Assembly (NCBI GenBank): GCA_013813135.1
Contig: JACCSF010000210.1
Coordinates: forward strand, 1 to 14,608
Source of the DNA: Thermoleophilaceae bacterium
GTDB taxonomy: Bacteria > Actinomycetota > Thermoleophilia > Solirubrobacterales > Thermoleophilaceae
Direction of reading: 5' to 3'
Length of the DNA stretch: 14,608 bases
Below, in pieces: positions 1-5,742 of the stretch (position 1 is the first letter of the stretch; each line of letters opens with the position of its first letter). Position numbers and translations under genes: made by a program. Below the pieces are notes generated by a model that saw only the letters and a program-made list of their open reading frames with translations, was not told the DNA's origin and did no database searches.

Positions 1-100
1 GAACGGAGCGTTAGCGTGTTGCATTCCGGGCCTCCGAGAAGGTCGTGAGCTTTGACACCCACAGCCTCTCGGCAGGCCCGGACCTACCTACCGCCCGTTC
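1..100. other. possible structured RNA or rod-like inverted repeat
   Basis: No gene is visible here, but the segment can fold into a long rod. Outer stem: 1-6 pairs with 95-100 and 8-10 with 92-94, leaving A7 bulged. Then comes an asymmetric internal loop (11-25 opposite 82-91). The inner stem pairs 26-33 with 74-81, 34-38 with 68-72 and 40-42 with 65-67, with single-base bulges at A39 and C73. About 25 base pairs form in total, capped by a loop of 43-64. The closing stem, internal loop and long hairpin superficially resemble 6S-like or riboswitch-like rods, but I recognise no conserved Rfam signature, no tRNA, no SRP tetraloop motif and no 5S sequence. Strand is undetermined. On the minus strand it could be a leader of a gene left of the window. 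Confidence 0.25.
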
Positions 101-120
101 GGAACGTCCCTGGGCACGTC

Positions 121-144
121 AGCTAGCTAAGCTAGCTTAGCTAG
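121..144. repeat. perfect 22-bp palindrome with six-frame stops
   Basis: Positions 123-144 equal their own reverse complement. The block is built from near-repeats of AGCTAGCT(A/T), with the rare tetranucleotide CTAG at 123, 132 and 141, exactly 9 bp apart. Stops occur in all three plus frames (TAG 124, TAA 128, TAG 138) and, by symmetry, in all three minus frames. As RNA it would give a 9-bp stem with a CTAG loop. The stop codon of the minus-strand gene ending at 141 is its right edge. It could be an operator, a terminator-like hairpin without a U-tract, or an artificial joining sequence. Confidence 0.7.
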
Positions 145-428
145 AGCGGCAGCTTGCCACGTCCCCGCCGGCCCGTCGACGCGCTCTTGTTGGTCGCGCG
201 GCGCGACGTGCCGAACGACTTCGAGAACAGTCGTCCAAGGATCCCCGGCGCCTTGCCCCCTGCACGCTGCCCGACGCCGAGCGTGCTGTCCACCCCACGC
301 TGCGGGCCTCGCGACAGCCTGGGCGCCACGAAGCCGAGGATCAACAGCAGAACGCAAATCGCGATGATGATGCCGATGGTCATGGGCTCGCGTGTACCCA
401 CGTTCAGCCGACCCGCAAACTTCGTCAC
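141..428 (-). CDS. small single-span membrane protein, unknown function
   Basis: Encodes 95 residues from a GTG start at 428. One strongly hydrophobic segment lies at about residues 17-37 (TIGIIIAICVLLLILGFVAP). After it comes a basic Ser/Arg/Lys/Gly-rich tail ending in KLPL, which by the positive-inside rule should be cytoplasmic. I do not recognise the family. The start is uncertain: an internal ATG at 383 (residue 16) would put the membrane segment at the extreme N-terminus, but neither start has a Shine-Dalgarno sequence. I prefer 428 because a CAGTCT hexamer lies exactly 7 nt upstream, matching the leaderless pattern of other genes here. The gene is divergent from the one at 449, with only 20 bp between starts. 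The stop codon falls inside the palindrome at 123-144. Confidence 0.6.
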   Translation of the reverse strand: MTKFAGRLNVGTREPMTIGIIIAICVLLLILGFVAPRLSRGPQRGVDSTLGVGQRAGGKAPGILGRLFSKSFGTSRRATNKSASTGRRGRGKLPL

Positions 429-434
429 GTCTGC

Positions 435-441
435 GAGACTG
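435..441. promoter_or_regulatory. possible shared -10 element for divergent genes 428/449
   Basis: The 20-bp gap between two divergent GTG starts holds GAGACTG. On the plus strand GAGACT (435-440) ends 8 nt before the start at 449. On the minus strand CAGTCT (441-436) ends 7 nt before the start at 428. Both match the A2, G3, C5, T6 positions of the TAGNCT hexamers found before other genes here but lack T1. There is no room for a 5' leader, so both transcripts would be leaderless. Inferred only. Confidence 0.35.
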
Positions 442-448
442 ATCGGCC

Positions 449-1063
449 GTGGCCAAGCAGAAGCAGGTCAGGATGCAGATGCAGGTCGGGGCGCTGGCCG
501 CGATCCCGCAGCTCGAGAGCCGCTCCGACGAGCAGCTGCAGAGCGAGTCGAAGCACCGCGTCGCCGCGAAGGCGATCCTCGGCGCCCGCGCCGCGGAGCG
601 CTATGACGTGGACGCCGCCCGCAAGTACTTCAACGAGGCGCTGGCCGGCTGCCATCCCCAGGAGCGTCCGGCGCTGCGGCAGATGATGAAGGCGTCCATG
701 GCGCTCGCAGAGCGCCGTCCGAACGACCTCAAGGAGGCGATGGAGAAGCTGGGGCAGCAGGCCCCCTCCGGCCGTCAGATGTTCATGCTGCGGGTGATGG
801 GGCTGCTGATCCCGCCGGCGAGCGCGGGCATCGTGGCCCGCGTGCGCGGCATCCTGCTCCTGATCGCCCTTGTGATCGCGCTGCTGGCGATCGGCTTCGC
901 CCTGGTGCAGGTGATCGCGCTGCCGTTCGGCGGCGTCGGCACCGGTCCCGGGATCTTCTTCGGCTTCCTGGCCGTGGTGATCGTGATCGGGGTGCTAGTG
1001 CTGCTCGGCAGACGCCGCCAGGCGCGAGCGAGAGCGGCGCGAGCCGGTGGCGCCGCCCCCTAG
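449..1063 (+). CDS. two-span membrane protein with helical N-terminal domain
   Basis: Encodes 204 residues from a GTG start at 449. Residues 1-110 are soluble and predicted mostly helical; residues about 40-105 (Ala-rich, with YDVDAARKYFNEAL) resemble a TPR-like helical hairpin, though I cannot assign a family. Two membrane segments follow at about 133-158 and 167-187, separated by a Gly/Pro-rich loop. The C-terminus is a short Arg/Ala-rich tail. The function is unknown. No Shine-Dalgarno sequence precedes the GTG; a GAGACT hexamer 8 nt upstream suggests a leaderless transcript. In-frame ATGs at residues 9 and 11 are alternative starts. It is divergent from the small membrane protein at 428 and convergent with the thioredoxin-like gene ending at 1135. 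Confidence 0.75.
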   Translation: MAKQKQVRMQMQVGALAAIPQLESRSDEQLQSESKHRVAAKAILGARAAERYDVDAARKYFNEALAGCHPQERPALRQMMKASMALAERRPNDLKEAMEKLGQQAPSGRQMFMLRVMGLLIPPASAGIVARVRGILLLIALVIALLAIGFALVQVIALPFGGVGTGPGIFFGFLAVVIVIGVLVLLGRRRQARARAARAGGAAP

Positions 1064-1105
1064 CAGCGCGCGGCTGCCGACCGCCGGCCAGGTGCAGCGG
1101 GGGGC

Positions 1106-1124
1106 CCGGGGCCGGAGCCCCCGG
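1106..1124. terminator. possible bidirectional terminator hairpin
   Basis: In the 71-bp gap between convergent genes ending at 1063 and 1135, CCGGGG (1106-1111) pairs with CCCCGG (1119-1124) around a 7-nt loop. No U-tract follows on either strand, so a classic intrinsic terminator is not shown. Confidence 0.3.
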
Positions 1125-1134
1125 ATGGTCTCCG

Positions 1135-1872
1135 TCAGTTCAGGGCGGCTGACAGCCTGCGCCGGTATTCGCGCGCCAGCGGGTCGTCGGCACCGAGCTC
1201 CGTGAAGATGGCGACCATCACCTTGCGGATGTCGTCGCTGCGCTGCGGGTCGGCCAGCGCGGCCTGGAGCAGCTCGAGCGCGGTGGCGGGGTCGGCGCGA
1301 TCCCACGCCTCGAAGGCCGGGGCGAGGTCCTCGTCGCCGGCCAGCCGTGCGCGTGCGGCCAGCCCTTCCGCCACGAAGTCGCCGGTGACACCGTCCAGCA
1401 GCGAGAGCGCGTCCCCGGAGTCGCCGCGGCGCAGCAACAGGCGCGCCAGCTCGCGGCGCGCCACCGGGTGATTTCGGTCGACTTCCAGCGCGCGGCGCAG
1501 GGAGTCCTCGTCCCCCCCACCGACCAGCTCGTCGGCCTGGGACGGCACCAGCCCGTCCACGAAGCGCTCGACCACGGGCGGCGGCTGGGCGCCGGTGAAC
1601 TCGTCGACGACCTCGCCGTTGCGGAACGCCTTCACCGTCGGCAGGCCGCGGACCCCGAAGCGGGCGGCGGTCGCCGGGTTGGCGTCGGTGTCGAGCTTGG
1701 CCAACTCCACCTTGCCGTCCTGGGCGGCCACGGCCCGCTCGATTATCGGCGCGAGCATGTGACAGGGGCGGCACCAGTCGGCCCAGAAATCCACGAGGAC
1801 CGGGACCTCCGCGGACCGTTCCAGCACCCGCTGCTCGAAGTCGGCGTCGGTTACCTCGATCGGCTCTGCCAT
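1135..1872 (-). CDS. thioredoxin-TPR protein, CnoX/YbbN-like
   Basis: Encodes 245 residues. Residues 1-108 form a thioredoxin fold with the active site WCRPC (Cys34, Cys37) and the cis-proline region GLPTV (Pro78). Residues about 118-240 are Ala/Leu/Arg-rich helical repeats (for example HPVARRELARLLLRRGD) typical of the TPR tail of YbbN/CnoX proteins. Family members act as chaperedoxins that hold oxidation-prone clients and pass them to the folding machinery. E. coli CnoX lacks the first active-site Cys, whereas this one keeps a full CXXC and could be redox-active. It is cytoplasmic, with no signal peptide. The ATG at 1872 is supported by TAGATT ending 7 nt upstream. It is divergent from the methyltransferase at 1941. 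The family call is firm; the exact physiological role is inferred. Confidence 0.88.
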   Translation of the reverse strand: MAEPIEVTDADFEQRVLERSAEVPVLVDFWADWCRPCHMLAPIIERAVAAQDGKVELAKLDTDANPATAARFGVRGLPTVKAFRNGEVVDEFTGAQPPPVVERFVDGLVPSQADELVGGGDEDSLRRALEVDRNHPVARRELARLLLRRGDSGDALSLLDGVTGDFVAEGLAARARLAGDEDLAPAFEAWDRADPATALELLQAALADPQRSDDIRKVMVAIFTELGADDPLAREYRRRLSAALN

Positions 1873-1879
1873 GGCATCG

Positions 1880-1885
1880 AATCTA
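1880..1885 (-). promoter_or_regulatory. leaderless-type -10 for thioredoxin-like gene
   Basis: Read on the minus strand, TAGATT is followed by exactly 7 nt and then the ATG at 1872. It fits TANNNT at leaderless spacing, and there is no Shine-Dalgarno sequence. No clear -35 is seen. Confidence 0.5.
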
Positions 1886-1940
1886 GCGACACCCTCCCGA
1901 TTTCGTCCGAGCTGCTCGGGGCGCCGGGAAAGCGATCAAT

Positions 1941-2738
1941 ATGGACTTCGGTTTGACCCACCTGGCAACGTCAACGGACGAGCTGCGCCGCCAGATCGCG
2001 GGCATCCGCTGGTTTCACCAGATCGACCTCGGCAACGGCATCGTCACGCCCGGGCACGACAAGTCCGCCGAGAAGCTGCCGCGCATCGGCCTGCCCGATG
2101 ACCTGCGCGGCAAGACTGTGCTGGACATCGGAGCCTGGGACGGCTTCTTCTCGTTCGAGGCGGAGCGGCGCGGCGCCGAGCGGGTCGTCGCGATCGACCC
2201 GAACGCCTGGCGAGTGCCGGTCGGTCCGGACAACCCCTGGTCCGGTCAGGAGGGCTTCAACCTGGCCCGGCGGGTGCTGGGCTCGAAGGTCGAGGATGTC
2301 GACATCGGGCTCGACGAGCTGACGCCCGAGCGCATCGGCGGGTTCGACGAGCTGACGCCCGAGCGCATCGGCGGGTTCGACATCGTGCTCTTCATGGGTG
2401 TCTTCTACCACCTGCCCGACCCGCTCCCGATCCTCGAGCGGGTGGCGAGCGTGACCGCGGAGCGGCTCGTACTGGAGACCCACGCCGACCTGCTCTGGCT
2501 GCGTCGTCCGGCGATGGTCTACTACCCGGGAACGGAGCTGTTCGGTGACGACTCGAACTGGTGGGGCCCCAACCTGCCGCTCGTCAAGGAGCTGCTGAGC
2601 GCGCACGGTTTCCGCCGGGTCGAGGTGGTGCACCGGCGCTCGTTTCCGTTCCGGCTGGCGCGTTCGATCCGCTGGCGCCTGAAGGGCGACCGCTTCCTGG
2701 CGCAGCAGGACCGCCTGGTGGTCCACGGCCTGCGCTGA
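1941..2738 (+). CDS. CmoB-like (DUF1698-type) SAM methyltransferase
   Basis: Encodes 265 residues. The N-terminal IRWFHQIDLGNGIVTPG (22-38) is typical of proteins annotated as tRNA (mo5U34)-methyltransferase/DUF1698. SAM motif I is VLDIGAWDGFFSF (60-72), an acidic ribose-binding Asp follows in VVAIDP, and the motif IV region is DIVLFMGVFYHLPDP (147-161). The family transfers a methyl or carboxymethyl group from SAM-type donors. The CmoA-dependent tRNA role known from E. coli should not be assumed, because many actinobacterial homologues lie in other contexts. Residues 124-134 and 135-145 repeat (L/F)DELTPERIGG because of a perfect 33-bp duplication. That inserts 11 residues just before the motif IV strand and may impair folding. 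The start is ATG with a weak GGGAAAG upstream. It converges with the cyclophilin gene, with 5 bp between stops. Confidence 0.85.
   Translation: MDFGLTHLATSTDELRRQIAGIRWFHQIDLGNGIVTPGHDKSAEKLPRIGLPDDLRGKTVLDIGAWDGFFSFEAERRGAERVVAIDPNAWRVPVGPDNPWSGQEGFNLARRVLGSKVEDVDIGLDELTPERIGGFDELTPERIGGFDIVLFMGVFYHLPDPLPILERVASVTAERLVLETHADLLWLRRPAMVYYPGTELFGDDSNWWGPNLPLVKELLSAHGFRRVEVVHRRSFPFRLARSIRWRLKGDRFLAQQDRLVVHGLR
2311..2376 (+). repeat. perfect 33-bp tandem duplication inside a CDS
   Basis: Two identical 33-nt units (2311-2343 and 2344-2376) abut with no mismatch, followed by the first five bases of a third copy. The length is a multiple of three, so the frame is kept and 11 residues are added. Absence of any divergence suggests a recent event or an assembly artefact. 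Confidence 0.95.
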
Positions 2739-2748
2739 CGCGGTCAGC
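2734..2748. terminator. hairpin holding both stop codons of convergent genes
   Basis: GCTGAC (2734-2739) and GTCAGC (2743-2748) are perfect inverted repeats around a GCG loop. The TGA at 2736-2738 of the methyltransferase and the TGA (reverse of 2744-2746) of the cyclophilin gene are both inside it. Without a U-tract, its activity as a bidirectional terminator is uncertain. Confidence 0.3.
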
Positions 2749-3466
2749 TCTCGCGCAGAGCCGCCCGCTCGATGACCACGGGCTGGAGCGGCGTCCCCAG
2801 GTCACCGCTGGCGGGATCGCCGAGCTCGCCGATCGCGTTCACCACCTCCAGCCCCTCCACGACCATGCCGCGCACGGCGTATTCGGGCGGCAGGCCGGCG
2901 TCCGGGGCGGTCACGATGTAGAACTGGCTGCCCGCCGTCCCGGCCGGCTCGGTCTGGGTCTTGGCCATCGCGACCGTTCCCTTGGTGTAGGCGGTGTCCT
3001 TGGGCGGCGCGTCGCGCGTGAAGTATCCGGGCCCCCCCGTTCCGGTCGCGGTGGGGTCACCGCCCTGGATCACGAAGGCCGGCACGATGCGGTGGAAGAC
3101 GGTGGCGTCGAAGAAGCCCGACTTGGCCAGCGCGGCGAAGGAGGCGGCGGTCTTGGGAGAGGTCTTCTGGTCGAGGCGGATGGTGATGTCGCCGCAGCTC
3201 GTCTTGAGCACGACGTCGTACGCCGCGTTCGTGTCGAGCTCCTCGGTCGGCCGCTTGGCGCCGCCGTCCGGCTTTGGCTCGGGCTGCTTGACCGTGCCGC
3301 ATTGCAGCCCGGCCGACACGTCACCCGCCGTTCCAGCGTCGGCATCGGTCTTGGTGGTCGCGGCGCCGTCGCCCTTGGCAGCGTCCGAGGAACCGGAATC
3401 GTCGTCGCCGCAGGCAGCGAGAGCCAGGGCGAGCAGGCAGAGCATGGGTGCCAGCGACCGGGACAC
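2744..3466 (-). CDS. cyclophilin-type peptidyl-prolyl isomerase, lipoprotein
   Basis: Encodes 240 residues. A lipoprotein signal (Arg3, hydrophobic 8-18, lipobox LAAC with Cys19) is followed by a low-complexity Asp/Ser/Ala/Thr linker to about residue 80. The cyclophilin domain spans about 82-238. Recognisable active-site elements are FHRI (124-127), FVIQGG (131-136, with Gln134), VAMAKT (165-170) and GSQFYIV (179-185). Cyclophilins catalyse cis-trans isomerisation of X-Pro bonds; here the enzyme would be tethered to the outer face of the membrane and help fold exported proteins. The start is GTG at 3466, which supplies the basic n-region; the internal ATG at residue 8 would remove it. It is divergent from the HAD gene 19 bp away, with TAGCCT ending 7 nt before the GTG and no Shine-Dalgarno sequence. 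Confidence 0.92.
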   Translation of the reverse strand: MSRSLAPMLCLLALALAACGDDDSGSSDAAKGDGAATTKTDADAGTAGDVSAGLQCGTVKQPEPKPDGGAKRPTEELDTNAAYDVVLKTSCGDITIRLDQKTSPKTAASFAALAKSGFFDATVFHRIVPAFVIQGGDPTATGTGGPGYFTRDAPPKDTAYTKGTVAMAKTQTEPAGTAGSQFYIVTAPDAGLPPEYAVRGMVVEGLEVVNAIGELGDPASGDLGTPLQPVVIERAALRES

Positions 3467-3472
3467 GGGCGC

Positions 3473-3479
3473 GTAGGCT
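3473..3479. promoter_or_regulatory. symmetric bidirectional leaderless promoter, TAGGCTA
   Basis: The 19-bp gap between divergent GTG starts at 3466 and 3486 has TAGGCTA at its exact centre. TAGGCT on the plus strand ends 7 nt before 3486; TAGCCT on the minus strand ends 7 nt before 3466. Both match TANNNT at leaderless spacing, so one 7-bp element could serve as -10 for both genes. Seen in the sequence; promoter activity is inferred. Confidence 0.55.
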
Positions 3480-3485
3480 AGCGCG

Positions 3486-4283
3486 GTGCCGCTGACGCCC
3501 CTCGCCGCCCGCTACGACCAGTTCATCCTCGACCTGGACGGATGTGTCTGGGTCGGCGGCGAGCCGACCCCCGGCGCCGTCGAGGCGCTCGAGGAGCTGC
3601 GCGCGGCCGGCAAGCAGGTCGCCTTCGCCACCAACAACGCGTTCGACTCGGGCGAGGACCTGGTCGCCCAGCTGTGGAAGATCGGCGTGCGCGCGTCGCT
3701 AAGCGACGTGGTCACGGTCGGCGGGGCGATGCAGCACATGCTGGCCGAAACGCATACCGGCCGCACGGCGTTCGTGATCGGCACGTCGTCGATGTTCAGG
3801 CACGTTGGCGACGCGGGCCTGAAGGTGCTCAACGCGACCGACCTCGCCTCGCGCGCGGAGGTGGTCGTGGTGGCCGGCACCACCGACCTCCGCTACGACG
3901 ACCTGCGCAACGCCATCCAGGCGGTCCTCCGCGGAGCCGACCTGCTGGCCACCGCGCGCGACCCCACCTACCCGCAACCGGACGGCCCGTGGCCCGGGAC
4001 GGGCTCGATCCTGGCCGCGGTGGAGTACGGCAGCGGCCGCACGGCGGAGATCGTCGGCAAACCGGAGCCGCAGCTGTTCCTGACGGCCCTCGACAGGCTC
4101 GGAGACGGCGCCACGCTGGTCGTCGGCGACCGGATCGGCTCAGACCTCGCGGCGGCCTCTGCGGCGGGCCTCGACGCGGCGCTGGTGTTCAGCGACGGCA
4201 CCGACCGCGCCGAGCTGGACAGCTTCGAGCCGCAGCCGGTGGGCGTGGCGGAGACGCTGGCTGAGCTGCTCACGCGCCGCTGA
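3486..4283 (+). CDS. HAD-IIA family hydrolase, NagD-like phosphatase
   Basis: Encodes 265 residues. HAD motif I is DLDGC (Asp16 nucleophile, Asp18 acid/base), motif II is FATNN (Thr49), the motif III lysine is in GKPEP (Lys192), and motif IV is VVGDRIGSD (Asp215 and Asp220, Mg2+ binding). Length and motif spacing fit subclass IIA with a C2 cap between motifs II and III. This group includes NagD nucleotide phosphatase, p-nitrophenylphosphatase-like enzymes and phosphoglycolate phosphatases; the substrate cannot be read from the sequence. Cytoplasmic. The start is GTG at 3486 with a centred TAGGCT element and no Shine-Dalgarno sequence. It converges with the phosphatase-like gene that ends at 4359, across the 50-bp duplication. 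Confidence 0.9.
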   Translation: MPLTPLAARYDQFILDLDGCVWVGGEPTPGAVEALEELRAAGKQVAFATNNAFDSGEDLVAQLWKIGVRASLSDVVTVGGAMQHMLAETHTGRTAFVIGTSSMFRHVGDAGLKVLNATDLASRAEVVVVAGTTDLRYDDLRNAIQAVLRGADLLATARDPTYPQPDGPWPGTGSILAAVEYGSGRTAEIVGKPEPQLFLTALDRLGDGATLVVGDRIGSDLAAASAAGLDAALVFSDGTDRAELDSFEPQPVGVAETLAELLTRR

Positions 4284-4286
4284 CAA

Positions 4287-4387
4287 GAACCCGCATCGGG
4301 AGCTGTGGCTATCGAACCCGCATCAGCGCCTCCGTCGAACCCGCATCGGGAGCTGTGGCTATCGAACCCGCATCAGCGCCTCCGTCG
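4287..4387. repeat. perfect 50-bp tandem duplication over a gene 3' end
   Basis: Units 4288-4337 and 4338-4387 are identical, and one further base (4287) extends the period. The right-hand copy contains the last codons and the stop (4359-4361, minus strand) of the phosphatase-like gene. The left-hand copy lies in the gap before the HAD gene and repeats that 3' end and downstream sequence untranslated. Each unit also contains AACCCGCATC twice, the first able to form a small hairpin (CCCG CAT CGGG). A recent duplication or assembly error is likely. Confidence 0.95.
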
Positions 4388-4862
4388 CCCCCGAATCGAC
4401 CCCCAGCAGCGCGCACGCCTCCGGAGTCACCGTCAGCCCCGCGCGAGCGGCGCTCGCCAGCGCCTCCGCCGGGTCGGCCCCGCGGGCCTCGTGCAGGTGA
4501 GCCGCGCAGACCGCTGCCACGAAGTCCGTGTAGCTGTCGCCGTGCAGAGCCACCGCGCCCGCCGGCTTGAGCTCGTGGCGCAGCAGCGGCAGCAGCTCCT
4601 CCAGCGCCTGCGCCCCGTCCTCGGTGCTGCGGACCGGCACGTGGTGCCAGTCCAGCCCCGCAGCCTCGTAGGCGGCCAGGTTGTGGCGCGACCACATGAT
4701 CGACACCACCAGCCTCACGCCGCGGCCGCGCAGGTACTCGATCTCCGCCCGGCGCCGGTCGGCGCGGTGGGTGCGCCCGCCTCCTCCCGGCCGCTCGAGC
4801 GCACACAGCTTGCGTGGGCGCGCCCACCAGATACGCCTCGGTTCCCGCACCGCAAGCTCCAT
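4359..4862 (-). CDS. dual-specificity-phosphatase-like protein lacking catalytic residues
   Basis: Encodes 167 residues from ATG 4862. The layout follows small dual-specificity phosphatases: IWWARPRKLCALERPG (11-26), a helix and strand (EIEYLRGRGVRLVVSI, 40-55), then GLDWHHVPV (69-77), a helix, and VALHGDSYTDFVAAVCAAHL (104-123) where the HCX5R P-loop belongs. Gly108 stands for the nucleophilic Cys and Phe114 for the Arg, so phosphatase activity is not expected. It may be a pseudophosphatase that binds a phosphorylated partner, or the fold may have been reused. An in-frame ATG at 4928 would add 22 Pro/Gly-rich residues and overlap the start of the divergent amidotransferase; I prefer 4862. 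The 3' end lies in a 50-bp tandem duplication. Family assignment is by motif reading only. Confidence 0.72.
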   Translation of the reverse strand: MELAVREPRRIWWARPRKLCALERPGGGGRTHRADRRRAEIEYLRGRGVRLVVSIMWSRHNLAAYEAAGLDWHHVPVRSTEDGAQALEELLPLLRHELKPAGAVALHGDSYTDFVAAVCAAHLHEARGADPAEALASAARAGLTVTPEACALLGVDSGATEALMRVR

Positions 4863-4910
4863 GTTCAGGGAAAGTGCCGGCGGCGCCGGATTCCCCCCCG
4901 TCTCGCCCGG

Positions 4911-4916
4911 TAAGGT
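4911..4916 (+). promoter_or_regulatory. possible -10 (TAAGGT) for the amidotransferase-gatD operon
   Basis: TAAGGT fits TANNNT and ends 10 nt before the ATG at 4927, which would give a leader of about 3 nt. No Shine-Dalgarno sequence and no obvious -35 are seen. Confidence 0.35.
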
Positions 4917-4926
4917 TCTGCGAGTC

Positions 4927-5742
4927 ATGTGCCGCGTGTTCGGCTGCGTAGCGGCGGAGCCGGCCTCGATCCGGCGCGAGCTGATCGAGGCGGAGAATCC
5001 CCTGATCCGCCAATCCGAGGAGCACGACTCCGGATGGGGAATGGCCGTCTATGAACGCGCCAACGGACTGGACCCCCGGCTCGTGCGCTTCGCCGAGGCC
5101 GCCTTCGCAGACGAGGGCTTCGTCGAGGCCACAGAGCTGAAGGGCCGCATCTTCAACGTCCACGTGCGCCGCGCCACGATGGGCGGCTTGGCGCCCGAGA
5201 ACACGCATCCCTTCTGCCTTGGCAGCTACTCGCTCGGCCACAACGGCACGATCCTGCGCTACCCGCGCCTGCTGGAGCACCCGACCGTCGCCACTCCGCG
5301 CGGCGACACGGACTCCGAGGCCTTCTTCAACTTCCTGATGACGGTCTACGACGCCGGCGACCCGGTCGGCTCGCTGCGCCGCGCGATCCAGACGACGGTG
5401 GAGCGCTCCCCCTTCAGCGGGCTCAACTTCCTCTTCTCCGACGGCGACCGCCTGTTCGCCTACCGGCTCGGGCTGTTCGAGCTGCACTGGCTGCACCGGC
5501 CCGGGCAGCTGCTGGTCGCATCGGAGCGGGTCACCCACGAGCAGTGGCACACGGTCCAGCAGGACGTTCTGCTGGTCCTGGACCCGGATGACCTCCACCA
5601 GCCCCACGCCGAGCGCCTGATCGGAGACGAGCTGCTCGAGCAGGCGCGGGTGCAGAAGGTCGACACGCAGGCTCATCTTCGCGGCGAGGCCCGCGGCGCT
5701 GCCGCCGCGGAACGCGCTCGGGCGGCTGTGGCAGACAGTTGA
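4927..5742 (+). CDS. class II glutamine amidotransferase, YafJ-like
   Basis: Encodes 271 residues. The start is fixed by chemistry: ATG 4927 is followed by Cys2, the N-terminal nucleophile exposed on Met removal. Other class II (Ntn) features are SGWGMAVY (35-42), HVRRAT (79-84), NTHPF (92-96), the oxyanion region GHNGT (104-108) and DTDSE (127-131). The protein is a stand-alone glutaminase domain that would release ammonia from glutamine for an unknown acceptor. MCRVFG is closer to the YafJ group than to purF or glmS, which carry large synthase domains; EgtC-type proteins are another relative. It is the first gene of a five-gene operon, and its TGA overlaps the TTG start of the lipid kinase by 4 nt. 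The partner enzyme is unknown. Confidence 0.88.
   Translation: MCRVFGCVAAEPASIRRELIEAENPLIRQSEEHDSGWGMAVYERANGLDPRLVRFAEAAFADEGFVEATELKGRIFNVHVRRATMGGLAPENTHPFCLGSYSLGHNGTILRYPRLLEHPTVATPRGDTDSEAFFNFLMTVYDAGDPVGSLRRAIQTTVERSPFSGLNFLFSDGDRLFAYRLGLFELHWLHRPGQLLVASERVTHEQWHTVQQDVLLVLDPDDLHQPHAERLIGDELLEQARVQKVDTQAHLRGEARGAAAAERARAAVADS

Noticed and set aside
1..100. Possible tRNA, 5S rRNA or SRP RNA at the left edge
   Set aside because: No T-loop GTTCRA with acceptor pairing, no 5S consensus and no SRP GGAA/GNAR helix 8 motif on either strand.
4287..4387. Repeated units considered as a CRISPR array or attachment site
   Set aside because: Only two directly abutting copies, no spacers, no cas genes and no integrase; a simple tandem duplication explains it.
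4863..4928. Upstream start (ATG 4928) for the phosphatase-like gene
   Set aside because: It would add a Pro/Gly-rich, non-family N-terminus and overlap the divergent amidotransferase start; the domain begins naturally after ATG 4862.
4309..5676. Long minus-strand open frame (455 codons) across the amidotransferase gene
   Set aside because: It is antisense to a gene with a complete set of class II amidotransferase motifs and has no recognisable domain; its 3' part is an out-of-frame reading of the phosphatase-like gene.
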